From Thermococcus sp. (lineage in GTDB: Archaea > Methanobacteriota_B > Thermococci > Thermococcales > Thermococcaceae): a stretch of DNA of 11,539 bases. Below are positions 1-5,871 of this stretch, one piece after another; the first letter of the stretch is position 1; the number at the start of each line of letters is the position of its first letter. Location: NCBI GenBank assembly GCA_027074805.1, contig JALTCK010000009.1:1-11539 (forward strand), in the 5' to 3' direction. The position numbers and the translations under genes were made by a program. The notes below the pieces were generated by a model that did not search any database, was not told where the DNA came from, and saw nothing but the letters and a program-made list of their open reading frames with translations.

Positions 1-1
1 C

Positions 2-1648
2 AAGATTATTTATACCACCGGTCCGTTGACTGGAACCACTGCTCCGACCGGCGGAAGGTATATGGTAATCACAAAGAGTCCATTGACTGGATACATAGCC
101 ATGGCGAACTCTGGAGGCTTCTTCGGAGCCGAACTAAAGTTCGCGGGCTGGGATGCAATAATAGTTGAAGGTGCCTCAGACCACCCAGTTTATCTCTACA
201 TCAACGACGAGAGCGTCGAGCTCAGAGACGCAAGCCACCTCTGGGGCAAGACCTCAACCGAGACTGAAGAAGCTCTAAAAGAGGAGATTGGTGACAAGCG
301 CATAAGGGCGGCACTCATCGGTCCCGCTGGTGAGAACCTCGTCAAGTTCGCAGCGGTAATGAACGATGAACATAGGGCAGCAGGAAGGGGTGGCGTTGGT
401 GCGGTTATGGGTAGCAAGAAGTTGAAGGCCATAGTTGTTCGTGGGCACAAACGCGTTGAAGTTGCTGACAGGGCCAAGTTCACAAGCGTTGTAAAGGAGA
501 AGACCGATAAGCTCAGAAACGACCCCGTAGCTGGAGGAGGACTGCCGAAGTACGGAACGGCTGTCCTTGTGAACATAATAAACCAGAACGGGCTATACCC
601 AACTAAGAACTTCCAGTACAGCCAGTTTGAATATGCCGAGGAGCAGAGCGGTGAGGCTATGACGGCCAAATACCTCATTAGAAACAAACCATGTTACGCC
701 TGTCCAATCGGCTGTGGAAGGGTTAACAAGCTTCCCACACTCGGCGTTACTGAAGGCCCCGAGTACGAGAGTATCTGGGCTTTGGGTGCTCACAATGGTA
801 TAAACGACCTCGCAAGCATCATAGAGGCTAACCACTGGGCTGACGAATATGGGATGGACACGATTAGCCTCGGAGGAACGCTAGCAACTGCTATGGAACT
901 CTATGAAAAGGGTCTCCTCAAGCAAGAAGAGCTCGGCGAAGATGCTCCTCCATTCCGGTGGGGTAACACTGAGGTGCTGCACTACTACATCGAGAAGATA
1001 GCCAAGCGCGAAGGCTTCGGTGACAAGCTCGCTGAGGGCGGATACAGACTTGCTGAAATGTACAACGGCACCGAGTACTTCATGGGCGTCAAGAAGCAGG
1101 AACTCCCTGCCTACGACCCACGTGGAGCCGAAGGACACGGTCTCGGGTACGCAACCAACAATCGCGGTGGCTGCCATATAAAACAGTATATGATTAGCCC
1201 AGAGATCCTTGGCTATCCATACAAGATGGATCCGCACGACATAAGCGACGAGAAAGTAAAAATGGTCATACTCTTCCAGGACCTAACCGCGCTTATTGAT
1301 GCCGCGGGCCTCTGTGTCTTCACAACCTTCGGTCTCGGAGCAGATGACTACCGCGATATGCTCAACGCAGCCCTCGGCTGGGACTTCTCTACCGAGGACT
1401 ACCTAAAGATAGGCGAGCGCATATGGAACGCTGAAAGGCTCTTCAACCTGAGAGCAGGTCTCGATCCTCTCAAGGAGGATACTCTGCCAAAGAGACTCCT
1501 CGAGGAGCCCGTTAGGAACGGCCCGAACAAGGGACACGTCGTAAGGCTCCACCTAATGCTGCCGAAGTACTACAAGTTCCGGGGCTGGACTGAGGACGGC
1601 AAGATCACGGAAGAGAAGATGAAGGATCTCGGGCTGGAAGGGTTCTGA
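2..1648 (+). CDS. aor: Tungsten-containing aldehyde:ferredoxin oxidoreductase (5'-truncated by window edge)
   Basis: The enzyme oxidises aldehydes to carboxylic acids and passes two electrons to ferredoxin in the cytoplasm, detoxifying aldehydes from amino-acid fermentation. The sequence is open from the left edge (first full codon at nt 2) and about 57 N-terminal residues appear to be missing against the roughly 605-residue Pyrococcus furiosus enzyme. The cluster motif CYACPIGC has Cys codons at 692, 701 and 713, and the fourth ligand Cys lies in DAAGLC (codon at 1313). The tungstopterin motifs DPRGAEG (from 1115) and DAAGLC (from 1298) are present. Glu at 824 (EANH) and His at 980 match the ligands of the subunit-bridging iron in the P. 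furiosus enzyme. Near-continuous similarity to AOR as I remember it favours AOR over its paralogues FOR, GAPOR and WOR4/5. The promoter lies outside the window. Its electron acceptor type, ferredoxin, is encoded at 8596. Confidence 0.95.
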   Translation, partial: KIIYTTGPLTGTTAPTGGRYMVITKSPLTGYIAMANSGGFFGAELKFAGWDAIIVEGASDHPVYLYINDESVELRDASHLWGKTSTETEEALKEEIGDKRIRAALIGPAGENLVKFAAVMNDEHRAAGRGGVGAVMGSKKLKAIVVRGHKRVEVADRAKFTSVVKEKTDKLRNDPVAGGGLPKYGTAVLVNIINQNGLYPTKNFQYSQFEYAEEQSGEAMTAKYLIRNKPCYACPIGCGRVNKLPTLGVTEGPEYESIWALGAHNGINDLASIIEANHWADEYGMDTISLGGTLATAMELYEKGLLKQEELGEDAPPFRWGNTEVLHYYIEKIAKREGFGDKLAEGGYRLAEMYNGTEYFMGVKKQELPAYDPRGAEGHGLGYATNNRGGCHIKQYMISPEILGYPYKMDPHDISDEKVKMVILFQDLTALIDAAGLCVFTTFGLGADDYRDMLNAALGWDFSTEDYLKIGERIWNAERLFNLRAGLDPLKEDTLPKRLLEEPVRNGPNKGHVVRLHLMLPKYYKFRGWTEDGKITEEKMKDLGLEGF

Positions 1649-1657
1649 TCCTCCAAC

Positions 1658-1679
1658 CTTACTTTTATTGTTATTTTAC
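1658..1679 (+). terminator. Oligo-T terminator of aor
   Basis: A T-rich tract (cttttattgttatttta) starts 10 nt after the aor stop codon. Euryarchaeal RNA polymerase stops at runs of T without a hairpin, so this is the likely 3' end of the aor transcript. Confidence 0.6.
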
Positions 1680-1730
1680 ACATTCCAATACTATCCTGGC
1701 TATGCTTTAGCTATGATGGTGTGATAAAGG

Positions 1731-1750
1731 AGCAATTTCTTGTTAAACTA
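1731..1750 (+). repeat. AGCAAYTTYTTGTTAAA repeat, copy 1
   Basis: First of three similar copies. It reads AGCAATTTCTTGTTAAACTA and agrees with copy 3 at 16 of 20 positions and with copy 2 at 14 of 20. It could be a regulator binding site. It could also reflect the low complexity of an AT-rich region. Confidence 0.35.
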
Positions 1751-1853
1751 CTTCTAAGATGCCCTTATGACGCTATAAAATATTACACACTACAAAAAGC
1801 TAACTAAGGGCGTTCTTAACTTTTAATCTTACTTTGCCCTTCGCCTCCGGATT

Positions 1854-1873
1854 AACAATTTTCTGTTAATTTT
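1854..1873 (+). repeat. AGCAAYTTYTTGTTAAA repeat, copy 2
   Basis: The weakest copy, AACAATTTTCTGTTAATTTT. It lies 123 bp after copy 1 and 42 bp before copy 3. Confidence 0.3.
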
Positions 1874-1895
1874 GGCAAATATATTACAATGAAAT

Positions 1896-1915
1896 AGCAA
1901 CTTTTTGTTAAATCA
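1896..1915 (+). repeat. AGCAAYTTYTTGTTAAA repeat, copy 3
   Basis: Reads AGCAACTTTTTGTTAAATCA. It is the copy nearest the protease promoter, about 120 bp upstream of the TATA box. Confidence 0.35.
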
Positions 1916-1935
1916 ATTATGGGAACTATACTCAA

Positions 1936-1962
1936 GATGTTTTCGTGATGTTATAAGATGTT
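1936..1962 (+). repeat. Three GATGTT hexamers phased at one helical turn
   Basis: GATGTT occurs at 1936-1941, 1947-1952 and 1957-1962, with start-to-start distances of 11 and 10 bp. All copies would lie on the same DNA face, about 75-100 bp upstream of the protease TATA box. This is compatible with cooperative binding of a regulator. No protein is assigned. Confidence 0.35.
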
Positions 1963-2027
1963 ACATATTATTATGCACATAAATAAAAATGGCAAATTAT
2001 AACTCAGTAATTTTATTAATGTTACAA

Positions 2028-2046
2028 AATCGAAAACTTTATATAA
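2028..2046 (+). promoter_or_regulatory. Strong archaeal promoter (BRE + TATA) of the protease gene
   Basis: The BRE-like cgaaaac (2031-2037) is followed by the TATA box TTTATATAA (2038-2046), close to the Thermococcales consensus. Transcription should start near 2066-2072, giving a leader of about 60 nt to the GTG at 2130. The core AATCGAAAACTTTATAT is identical to the ferredoxin promoter at 8546-8562. Confidence 0.8.
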
Positions 2047-2072
2047 CTTTAATTTCAAGGTCCACCGATGAG

Positions 2073-2085
2073 GGGACATAGTCCC
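2073..2085 (+). promoter_or_regulatory. Inverted repeat at the protease transcript start
   Basis: GGGAC-ATA-GTCCC forms a 5-bp stem with a 3-nt loop, extendable by a G-U pair (2072/2086). It lies a few nt after the predicted start site, so it could be a 5'-terminal RNA hairpin or a small DNA operator. It abuts the ATG at 2088 and would leave that codon without a free ribosome binding site. Confidence 0.4.
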
Positions 2086-2116
2086 TGATGTATATCCTCG
2101 TACAAAGATGGAAGAA

Positions 2117-2122
2117 GGGGTG
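2117..2122 (+). promoter_or_regulatory. Ribosome binding site deciding the GTG start of the protease
   Basis: GGGGTG ends 7 nt before the GTG at 2130, a normal archaeal spacing. The upstream in-frame ATG at 2088 has no comparable site, and starting there would put 14 residues, several of them charged or aromatic, ahead of an otherwise typical signal peptide. Confidence 0.65.
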
Positions 2123-2129
2123 TTGGTTG

Positions 2130-4085
2130 GTGAGGAAGGCATTTGTGGTGGTATTCGCCGTGTTTCTTGCGGCCATGATGCTTGGGCTTAGTATGGCCGC
2201 ACCCAATGCACCAGCAGTAGTCAACCACCAAGACGGGGGCAAGGACTATGGTCTCCTGTCCCCAGCGCTGTTCAAGAAGCTCTCAGCACTCGGGCCCAGC
2301 GCAGGCAATGAGGAAATGAACGTCGTGATAGGCTTCAACAACATAGAAAGCAAGAATCTGGCGGTCAGCATTCTCAAAAGGAGTGGACTGCACTTTAAGA
2401 TCAAGTACAACTACGAGACTCTGCCAGACCTTGCCCTGAGCATCAGGGTCTCAGACCTAATGAAGATTTCAGGCCTTGCAGGCGATGACAGCATTAAATT
2501 GCCAGGGCTCAGAGTCATTGAGGAAGATTACACTTTGAAGGCAGCGGAACTCAGGTCAGACAAACAGATGGAAGTTGATAAGGTTTGGGACGCAGGATAC
2601 GATGGCGACGGCGTCGTTATCGCAGTTATCGATACTGGGATTGATGCAAACCATCCAGATCTCAAGGGCAAGGTTGTAGGATGGGTCGATTTCGTCAATG
2701 GGCGCCCATCCCCTTACGATGACAACGGTCACGGTACGCACGTCTCAGGTATCGCCGCTGGAACCGGTGCAGCCAGCAACGGAAAGTACATTGGCGTTGC
2801 ACCCAAGGCGAAGCTCGTTGGTGTTAAGGTTCTCAACAGCCAGGGTTCGGGACTTCTCAGCACCATACTGAAGGGTGTTGATTGGGTGATCAAGAACAAG
2901 GACAAGTACGGCATAAAGGTTATCAACCTCTCCCTCGGTTCCAACCAGAACGGCGATGGCACTGACGAACTGAGCAGGGCAGTTGACAGGGCATGGGAAG
3001 AAGGTATAGTCGTGTGCATTGCTGCCGGTAACAGCGGTCCGGACAAGGGTACCGTTTCAATACCCGGTGTGGCAAAGAAGGTTATAACCGTTGGTGCCGT
3101 TGATTTTAACGATAAGATAGCCTGGTTCTCGAGCAGAGGACCGACTACCGATGGTAGGATCAAGCCCGAGGTAGTAGCTCCCGGTGTTGATATAACCGCA
3201 CCGAAGGCCAATTCCGACGGCTACGTCCAGATGAGTGGAACATCGATGGCAACTCCACATGTTTCCGGTGTCGCTGCTCTCCTCATTCAGGCTCACCCTA
3301 ATTGGTCCCCGGACAAGATCAAGAAAGTTCTCATAGAGACTGCCGACATCGTTGCGCCCAACCAGATTGCAGGAGTAGCCTATGGTGCCGGTAGGGTCAA
3401 CGCGTACAGGGCTCTCCGCTACGATAACCTTACAGTCGAGCACTTTGAGGGCAGTGTCTCGGACGGCCAGAAGAAGTCTCACACCTTTAATGTCAAGAAT
3501 GCAAGCTTTGTTGCCGCTACCCTATTCTGGGACAATGCCAGTGCCAACCTTGACCTCTACCTCTACGATCCGAACGGCAACCTTGCCGACAAGTCCACCA
3601 GCGAGTATTACGGCTTTGAGAAGGCAGGTGCCTACAACCCTACAGAAGGAACCTGGAAGGTGGTCGTGGAGTCAGTAAGCGGGAATGCTAATTATAAGGT
3701 GGACGTTGTCATCGACGGCCAGGGCGGAGGACCAAATCCAGGTCCTGGTCCCGGTCCAGGACCGAACCCACACAAGGAGACCAAGACCTTTGAAGGCTCC
3801 CTCTCCAGCGGCGATTCAGCAACCCACACGATGACAGTTAAGGACGGCGCCACCGAGATAACCGGTGACCTGGAGGTTGGTGCAAACTCCCTTGGTTACC
3901 TTGACCTCTACCTCTACGACCCGAACGGCAACCTCGTTGACAGGTCAGCTGCCACCCTTGGCATGGACGGACACGTGAAGTACGACAACCCATCATCGGG
4001 AGACTGGAACTTCCGCGTCTATGCCTTCTTTGCCTTCGGCAAGGTAAACTACAAGCTTGTTGCAACTGTGGAGTACGGCAGCTGA
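2130..4085 (+). CDS. Secreted subtilisin-like serine protease with two C-terminal beta-sandwich domains (Tk-SP-like)
   Basis: This extracellular endopeptidase (651 aa from the GTG) probably degrades external protein. Residues 1-23 form a signal peptide (MRKAF, then a hydrophobic core ending in LSMA). Residues 24-138 are an N-terminal propeptide of the subtilisin chaperone/inhibitor type. The S8 catalytic domain spans about 139-430. Its triad is Asp168 in AVIDTGID, His201 in HGTHVSG and Ser372 in GTSMATPH, with oxyanion Asn301 in AAGNSGP. Two PPC-like beta-jelly-roll domains follow (about 433-529 and 549-651). They share LDLYLYDPNGNL and are joined by a Gly/Pro linker (GGGPNPGPGPG). In the related Tk-SP of T. 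kodakarensis such a domain adds heat and detergent stability. The gene has its own strong promoter and a toroid-protein gene 49 nt downstream. An alternative ATG at 2088 would give 665 aa. Confidence 0.93.
   Translation: MRKAFVVVFAVFLAAMMLGLSMAAPNAPAVVNHQDGGKDYGLLSPALFKKLSALGPSAGNEEMNVVIGFNNIESKNLAVSILKRSGLHFKIKYNYETLPDLALSIRVSDLMKISGLAGDDSIKLPGLRVIEEDYTLKAAELRSDKQMEVDKVWDAGYDGDGVVIAVIDTGIDANHPDLKGKVVGWVDFVNGRPSPYDDNGHGTHVSGIAAGTGAASNGKYIGVAPKAKLVGVKVLNSQGSGLLSTILKGVDWVIKNKDKYGIKVINLSLGSNQNGDGTDELSRAVDRAWEEGIVVCIAAGNSGPDKGTVSIPGVAKKVITVGAVDFNDKIAWFSSRGPTTDGRIKPEVVAPGVDITAPKANSDGYVQMSGTSMATPHVSGVAALLIQAHPNWSPDKIKKVLIETADIVAPNQIAGVAYGAGRVNAYRALRYDNLTVEHFEGSVSDGQKKSHTFNVKNASFVAATLFWDNASANLDLYLYDPNGNLADKSTSEYYGFEKAGAYNPTEGTWKVVVESVSGNANYKVDVVIDGQGGGPNPGPGPGPGPNPHKETKTFEGSLSSGDSATHTMTVKDGATEITGDLEVGANSLGYLDLYLYDPNGNLVDRSAATLGMDGHVKYDNPSSGDWNFRVYAFFAFGKVNYKLVATVEYGS
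3547..3583 (+). repeat. Duplicated PPC-domain segment, copy 1
   Basis: A 37-bp segment encoding the core of LDLYLYDPNGNL is repeated at 3898-3934 with a single mismatch. The spacing is 351 bp (117 codons), which records a tandem duplication of the beta-sandwich domain. Confidence 0.75.
3898..3934 (+). repeat. Duplicated PPC-domain segment, copy 2
   Basis: Second copy of the 37-bp segment (one T/C difference at a synonymous site). The rest of the two domains has diverged much further. Confidence 0.75.
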
Positions 4086-4096
4086 ACTTTCAGCCG

Positions 4097-4115
4097 CTTT
4101 CTTTTATTTTCCTTT
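4097..4115 (+). terminator. T-rich tract between protease and toroid genes
   Basis: tttcttttattttccttt starts 12 nt after the protease stop codon. It may end or thin out the protease transcript, so the downstream gene could be expressed at a lower level by read-through. I see no clear TATA box for the downstream gene in the 49-nt gap. Confidence 0.5.
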
Positions 4116-4134
4116 GAAATCCCGGGGTGGTAGT

Positions 4135-5871
4135 GTGAGACGTTTCACGGTAATTATCGTTCTGATACTCTTTGTATCGGCCTTACCCTCGGCTACCTCA
4201 TCTCAATCTCCGTACCTTTACCTTCCAACCGTGTATGACACAGGATTTTCCGTCATAGCCTTTTACAAAACGGGGGATTACGGAAGGGTCTTGGAGGGCT
4301 GTGAATGGTTACTGGAGATTAAGAGTCCCCTTGACTCATGGGGCAGGACATATGGCGAAAAGAACGAGGCAAAGTACACTGCAGTTGCTATAATGGCCCT
4401 CATAAGAGGGGAGAGTATCGCAAGGGGACGCTATGTGAGTACAATAAACAACGCCGTCTACTGGCTGGTGTACAAACAGAACTCGACGGGGGCATGGGAG
4501 GACTACGAAGGGACGGCACTCGCGATCATCGCCCTTAAGGAGTTCCTTCGCAGCAGGTACGATGATCCCAATCTACCTGGCCTGAGGAAGCAGGCAGAAG
4601 ATGCCTTAAACGCCGCAATTGGATGGCTCCTCTCCGCCAAGCCCAAGAACGACAGGGAAAGAATACTTGGATACCTTGCCCTCGGGAAGAAGGACGAGCT
4701 TGAAGAAATGAAGGTTTCTGGATATCTAGCCGCCTATAGGGCCTTTGCCCTTGCGTACCTCGGGGAGAAGGTGCACCTTGAGGGGCACTTCCAGACCCCT
4801 GCCCTTAATGCCATGGCCCTGTATGCCACGGGTAACCAGAAATACCGTGAAGCCCTCCTTGAGAGCCAGCACTTCGGATTCTGGGGAGTTCTCCGCTACA
4901 GAGTGCTTGATATAGCATCTGTGGCCAGGATAAAGGGCTTTGAGAAGCTGAACAACGTGGCCTGCTCCTACATCAAGAGGATAAAGCCAACCTACGACTG
5001 GGAAGAGGTGTATCTCGCGAAATACTTCGTGGCGTGCGGCATCAAGCCTGACCTTCCATCGAACATCTCACACCTGCTCCCCTGGCAGATTGCAGAGGTT
5101 GCCAGGATAAAGACGGCCCTCGGGGAAAATCCATCGGAGGAGATAAGTGAGCTCATCAGGAGAGGAACCGAGGGATGGGGTGACCTCTACAACACAGCCT
5201 ACGTTGTCTGGGTCCTGAGAGGGCTTGGCGTGGAGTACAACTACACCCCTGCCCTTAATTACATGGCGAGAAACCTCACCTGGATACTTACAACGAAGGA
5301 TCCCAAGACCGGGAAGCTCGTGGCCGACGACGTCCCCACCTATTACTTCGCCTACGCTCTCCTAGTCTTCAAAGAGTTCGAGCGCGAAAAAGACTTCCAA
5401 AAGACCCTTGACGTTCTTAAAAAGCGCCAGCTGTCCAATGGAGGATGGCCCTACACGACGAGCTCAATAGCTGGCTTGACAACGACCTCCGAGGTTCTGT
5501 ACGCCCTTCAAGAGGCCAACCTCACATCCCTTGAGATGTACAAGAAAGGCAGAGATCTACTCAAGAAACTCTTCTATGCTGACATACCCAACCTGACAGA
5601 GGTTCCAGCGAATTCCACCGCCCTTGTAATAAAGGGAGGGCAGTACACGGGCAACTCTACCTCAAAACCCTCCGACGTTGACGGTTACGTGGTGCTCTAT
5701 CCGACGAACTACACCATCGCCATCAAGGCCGTGGAAGTTAATGGTTTCAGAGCTGAGAATCCATGGAAAGACAATGACCAGAAGGACACTTACGTAATCC
5801 TCGTGGGTATAGCAGTTCTTGGGGCGGGGTACGTTGCATGGGCAGGGAGAAGGGGAAAAAGGGCTAAGTAG
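4135..5871 (+). CDS. Secreted, C-terminally membrane-anchored alpha/alpha-toroid (prenyltransferase/terpene-cyclase repeat-like) protein
   Basis: This is a predicted cell-surface protein of 578 aa with no known function. The start is the GTG after GGGGTGGT (4124-4131). It gives a clean signal peptide (MRRF, hydrophobic core, cleavage near residue 22), whereas longer starts would add a frame running back into the protease gene. The ectodomain carries repeats like those of alpha/alpha toroids: QNSTGAW at 115-121, EGWGDLYNTAYVVWVLRGLG near 346-365, and QLSNGGWPY at 432-440 followed by TTSEVLYAL. One transmembrane helix (about 553-571) is followed by GRRGKRAK, so the protein faces outward. No terpene-cyclase DxDD and no thioester CGEQ motif is visible, which argues for a binding or scaffold role. 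Nine N-X-S/T sequons suggest heavy glycosylation. Its place 49 nt after the secreted protease suggests co-expression. The 3' end overlaps bpsA by 8 bp. Confidence 0.75.
   Translation: MRRFTVIIVLILFVSALPSATSSQSPYLYLPTVYDTGFSVIAFYKTGDYGRVLEGCEWLLEIKSPLDSWGRTYGEKNEAKYTAVAIMALIRGESIARGRYVSTINNAVYWLVYKQNSTGAWEDYEGTALAIIALKEFLRSRYDDPNLPGLRKQAEDALNAAIGWLLSAKPKNDRERILGYLALGKKDELEEMKVSGYLAAYRAFALAYLGEKVHLEGHFQTPALNAMALYATGNQKYREALLESQHFGFWGVLRYRVLDIASVARIKGFEKLNNVACSYIKRIKPTYDWEEVYLAKYFVACGIKPDLPSNISHLLPWQIAEVARIKTALGENPSEEISELIRRGTEGWGDLYNTAYVVWVLRGLGVEYNYTPALNYMARNLTWILTTKDPKTGKLVADDVPTYYFAYALLVFKEFEREKDFQKTLDVLKKRQLSNGGWPYTTSSIAGLTTTSEVLYALQEANLTSLEMYKKGRDLLKKLFYADIPNLTEVPANSTALVIKGGQYTGNSTSKPSDVDGYVVLYPTNYTIAIKAVEVNGFRAENPWKDNDQKDTYVILVGIAVLGAGYVAWAGRRGKRAK
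5841..5860 (-). terminator. T-run terminator for bpsA, inside the 3' end of the toroid gene
   Basis: Read on the minus strand, TTTTTCCCCTTCTCCC begins 3 nt after the bpsA stop codon. It is the complement of the codons for the basic tail GRRGKR of the toroid protein. Confidence 0.5.

Larger units (their letters stand above)
1649..2027. promoter_or_regulatory. AT-rich intergenic region upstream of the protease, with short repeats
   Basis: This stretch has no credible gene on either strand and is much more AT-rich than the flanking coding DNA. Stable RNAs of hyperthermophiles are normally GC-rich, so a structured ncRNA here is unlikely. It contains three imperfect copies of an 18-20 bp element, three GATGTT hexamers one helical turn apart, and two GCTATG hexamers 11 bp apart (1699 and 1710). 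Together with the strong promoter just downstream, this suggests a regulatory region controlling the protease. That role is inference. Confidence 0.45.

Noticed and set aside
196..687. Long open frame on the minus strand inside aor
   Set aside because: Antisense shadow of aor. Its translation is low-complexity (Ser/Pro/Leu-rich) and shows no family features, and there is no promoter or ribosome binding site.
1774..1782. TATAAAATA inside the region upstream of the protease
   Set aside because: It has no BRE-like purine tract, no following gene start, and is expected by chance in DNA this AT-rich.
1812..1820. GTTCTTAAC, matching the SurR half-motif GTTn3AAC
   Set aside because: The extended motif (n5GTT) is missing, it is not next to a promoter, and such 9-mers are expected a few times by chance in this length.
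2729..3211. 160-codon minus-strand open frame inside the protease gene
   Set aside because: It mirrors the catalytic domain, which carries unmistakable subtilisin motifs. The antisense product has no recognisable motif.
4057..4134. Longer start for the toroid protein, overlapping the protease gene
   Set aside because: It would put 26 residues ahead of a typical signal peptide and has no ribosome binding site. GTG 4135 has GGGGTGGT close upstream.
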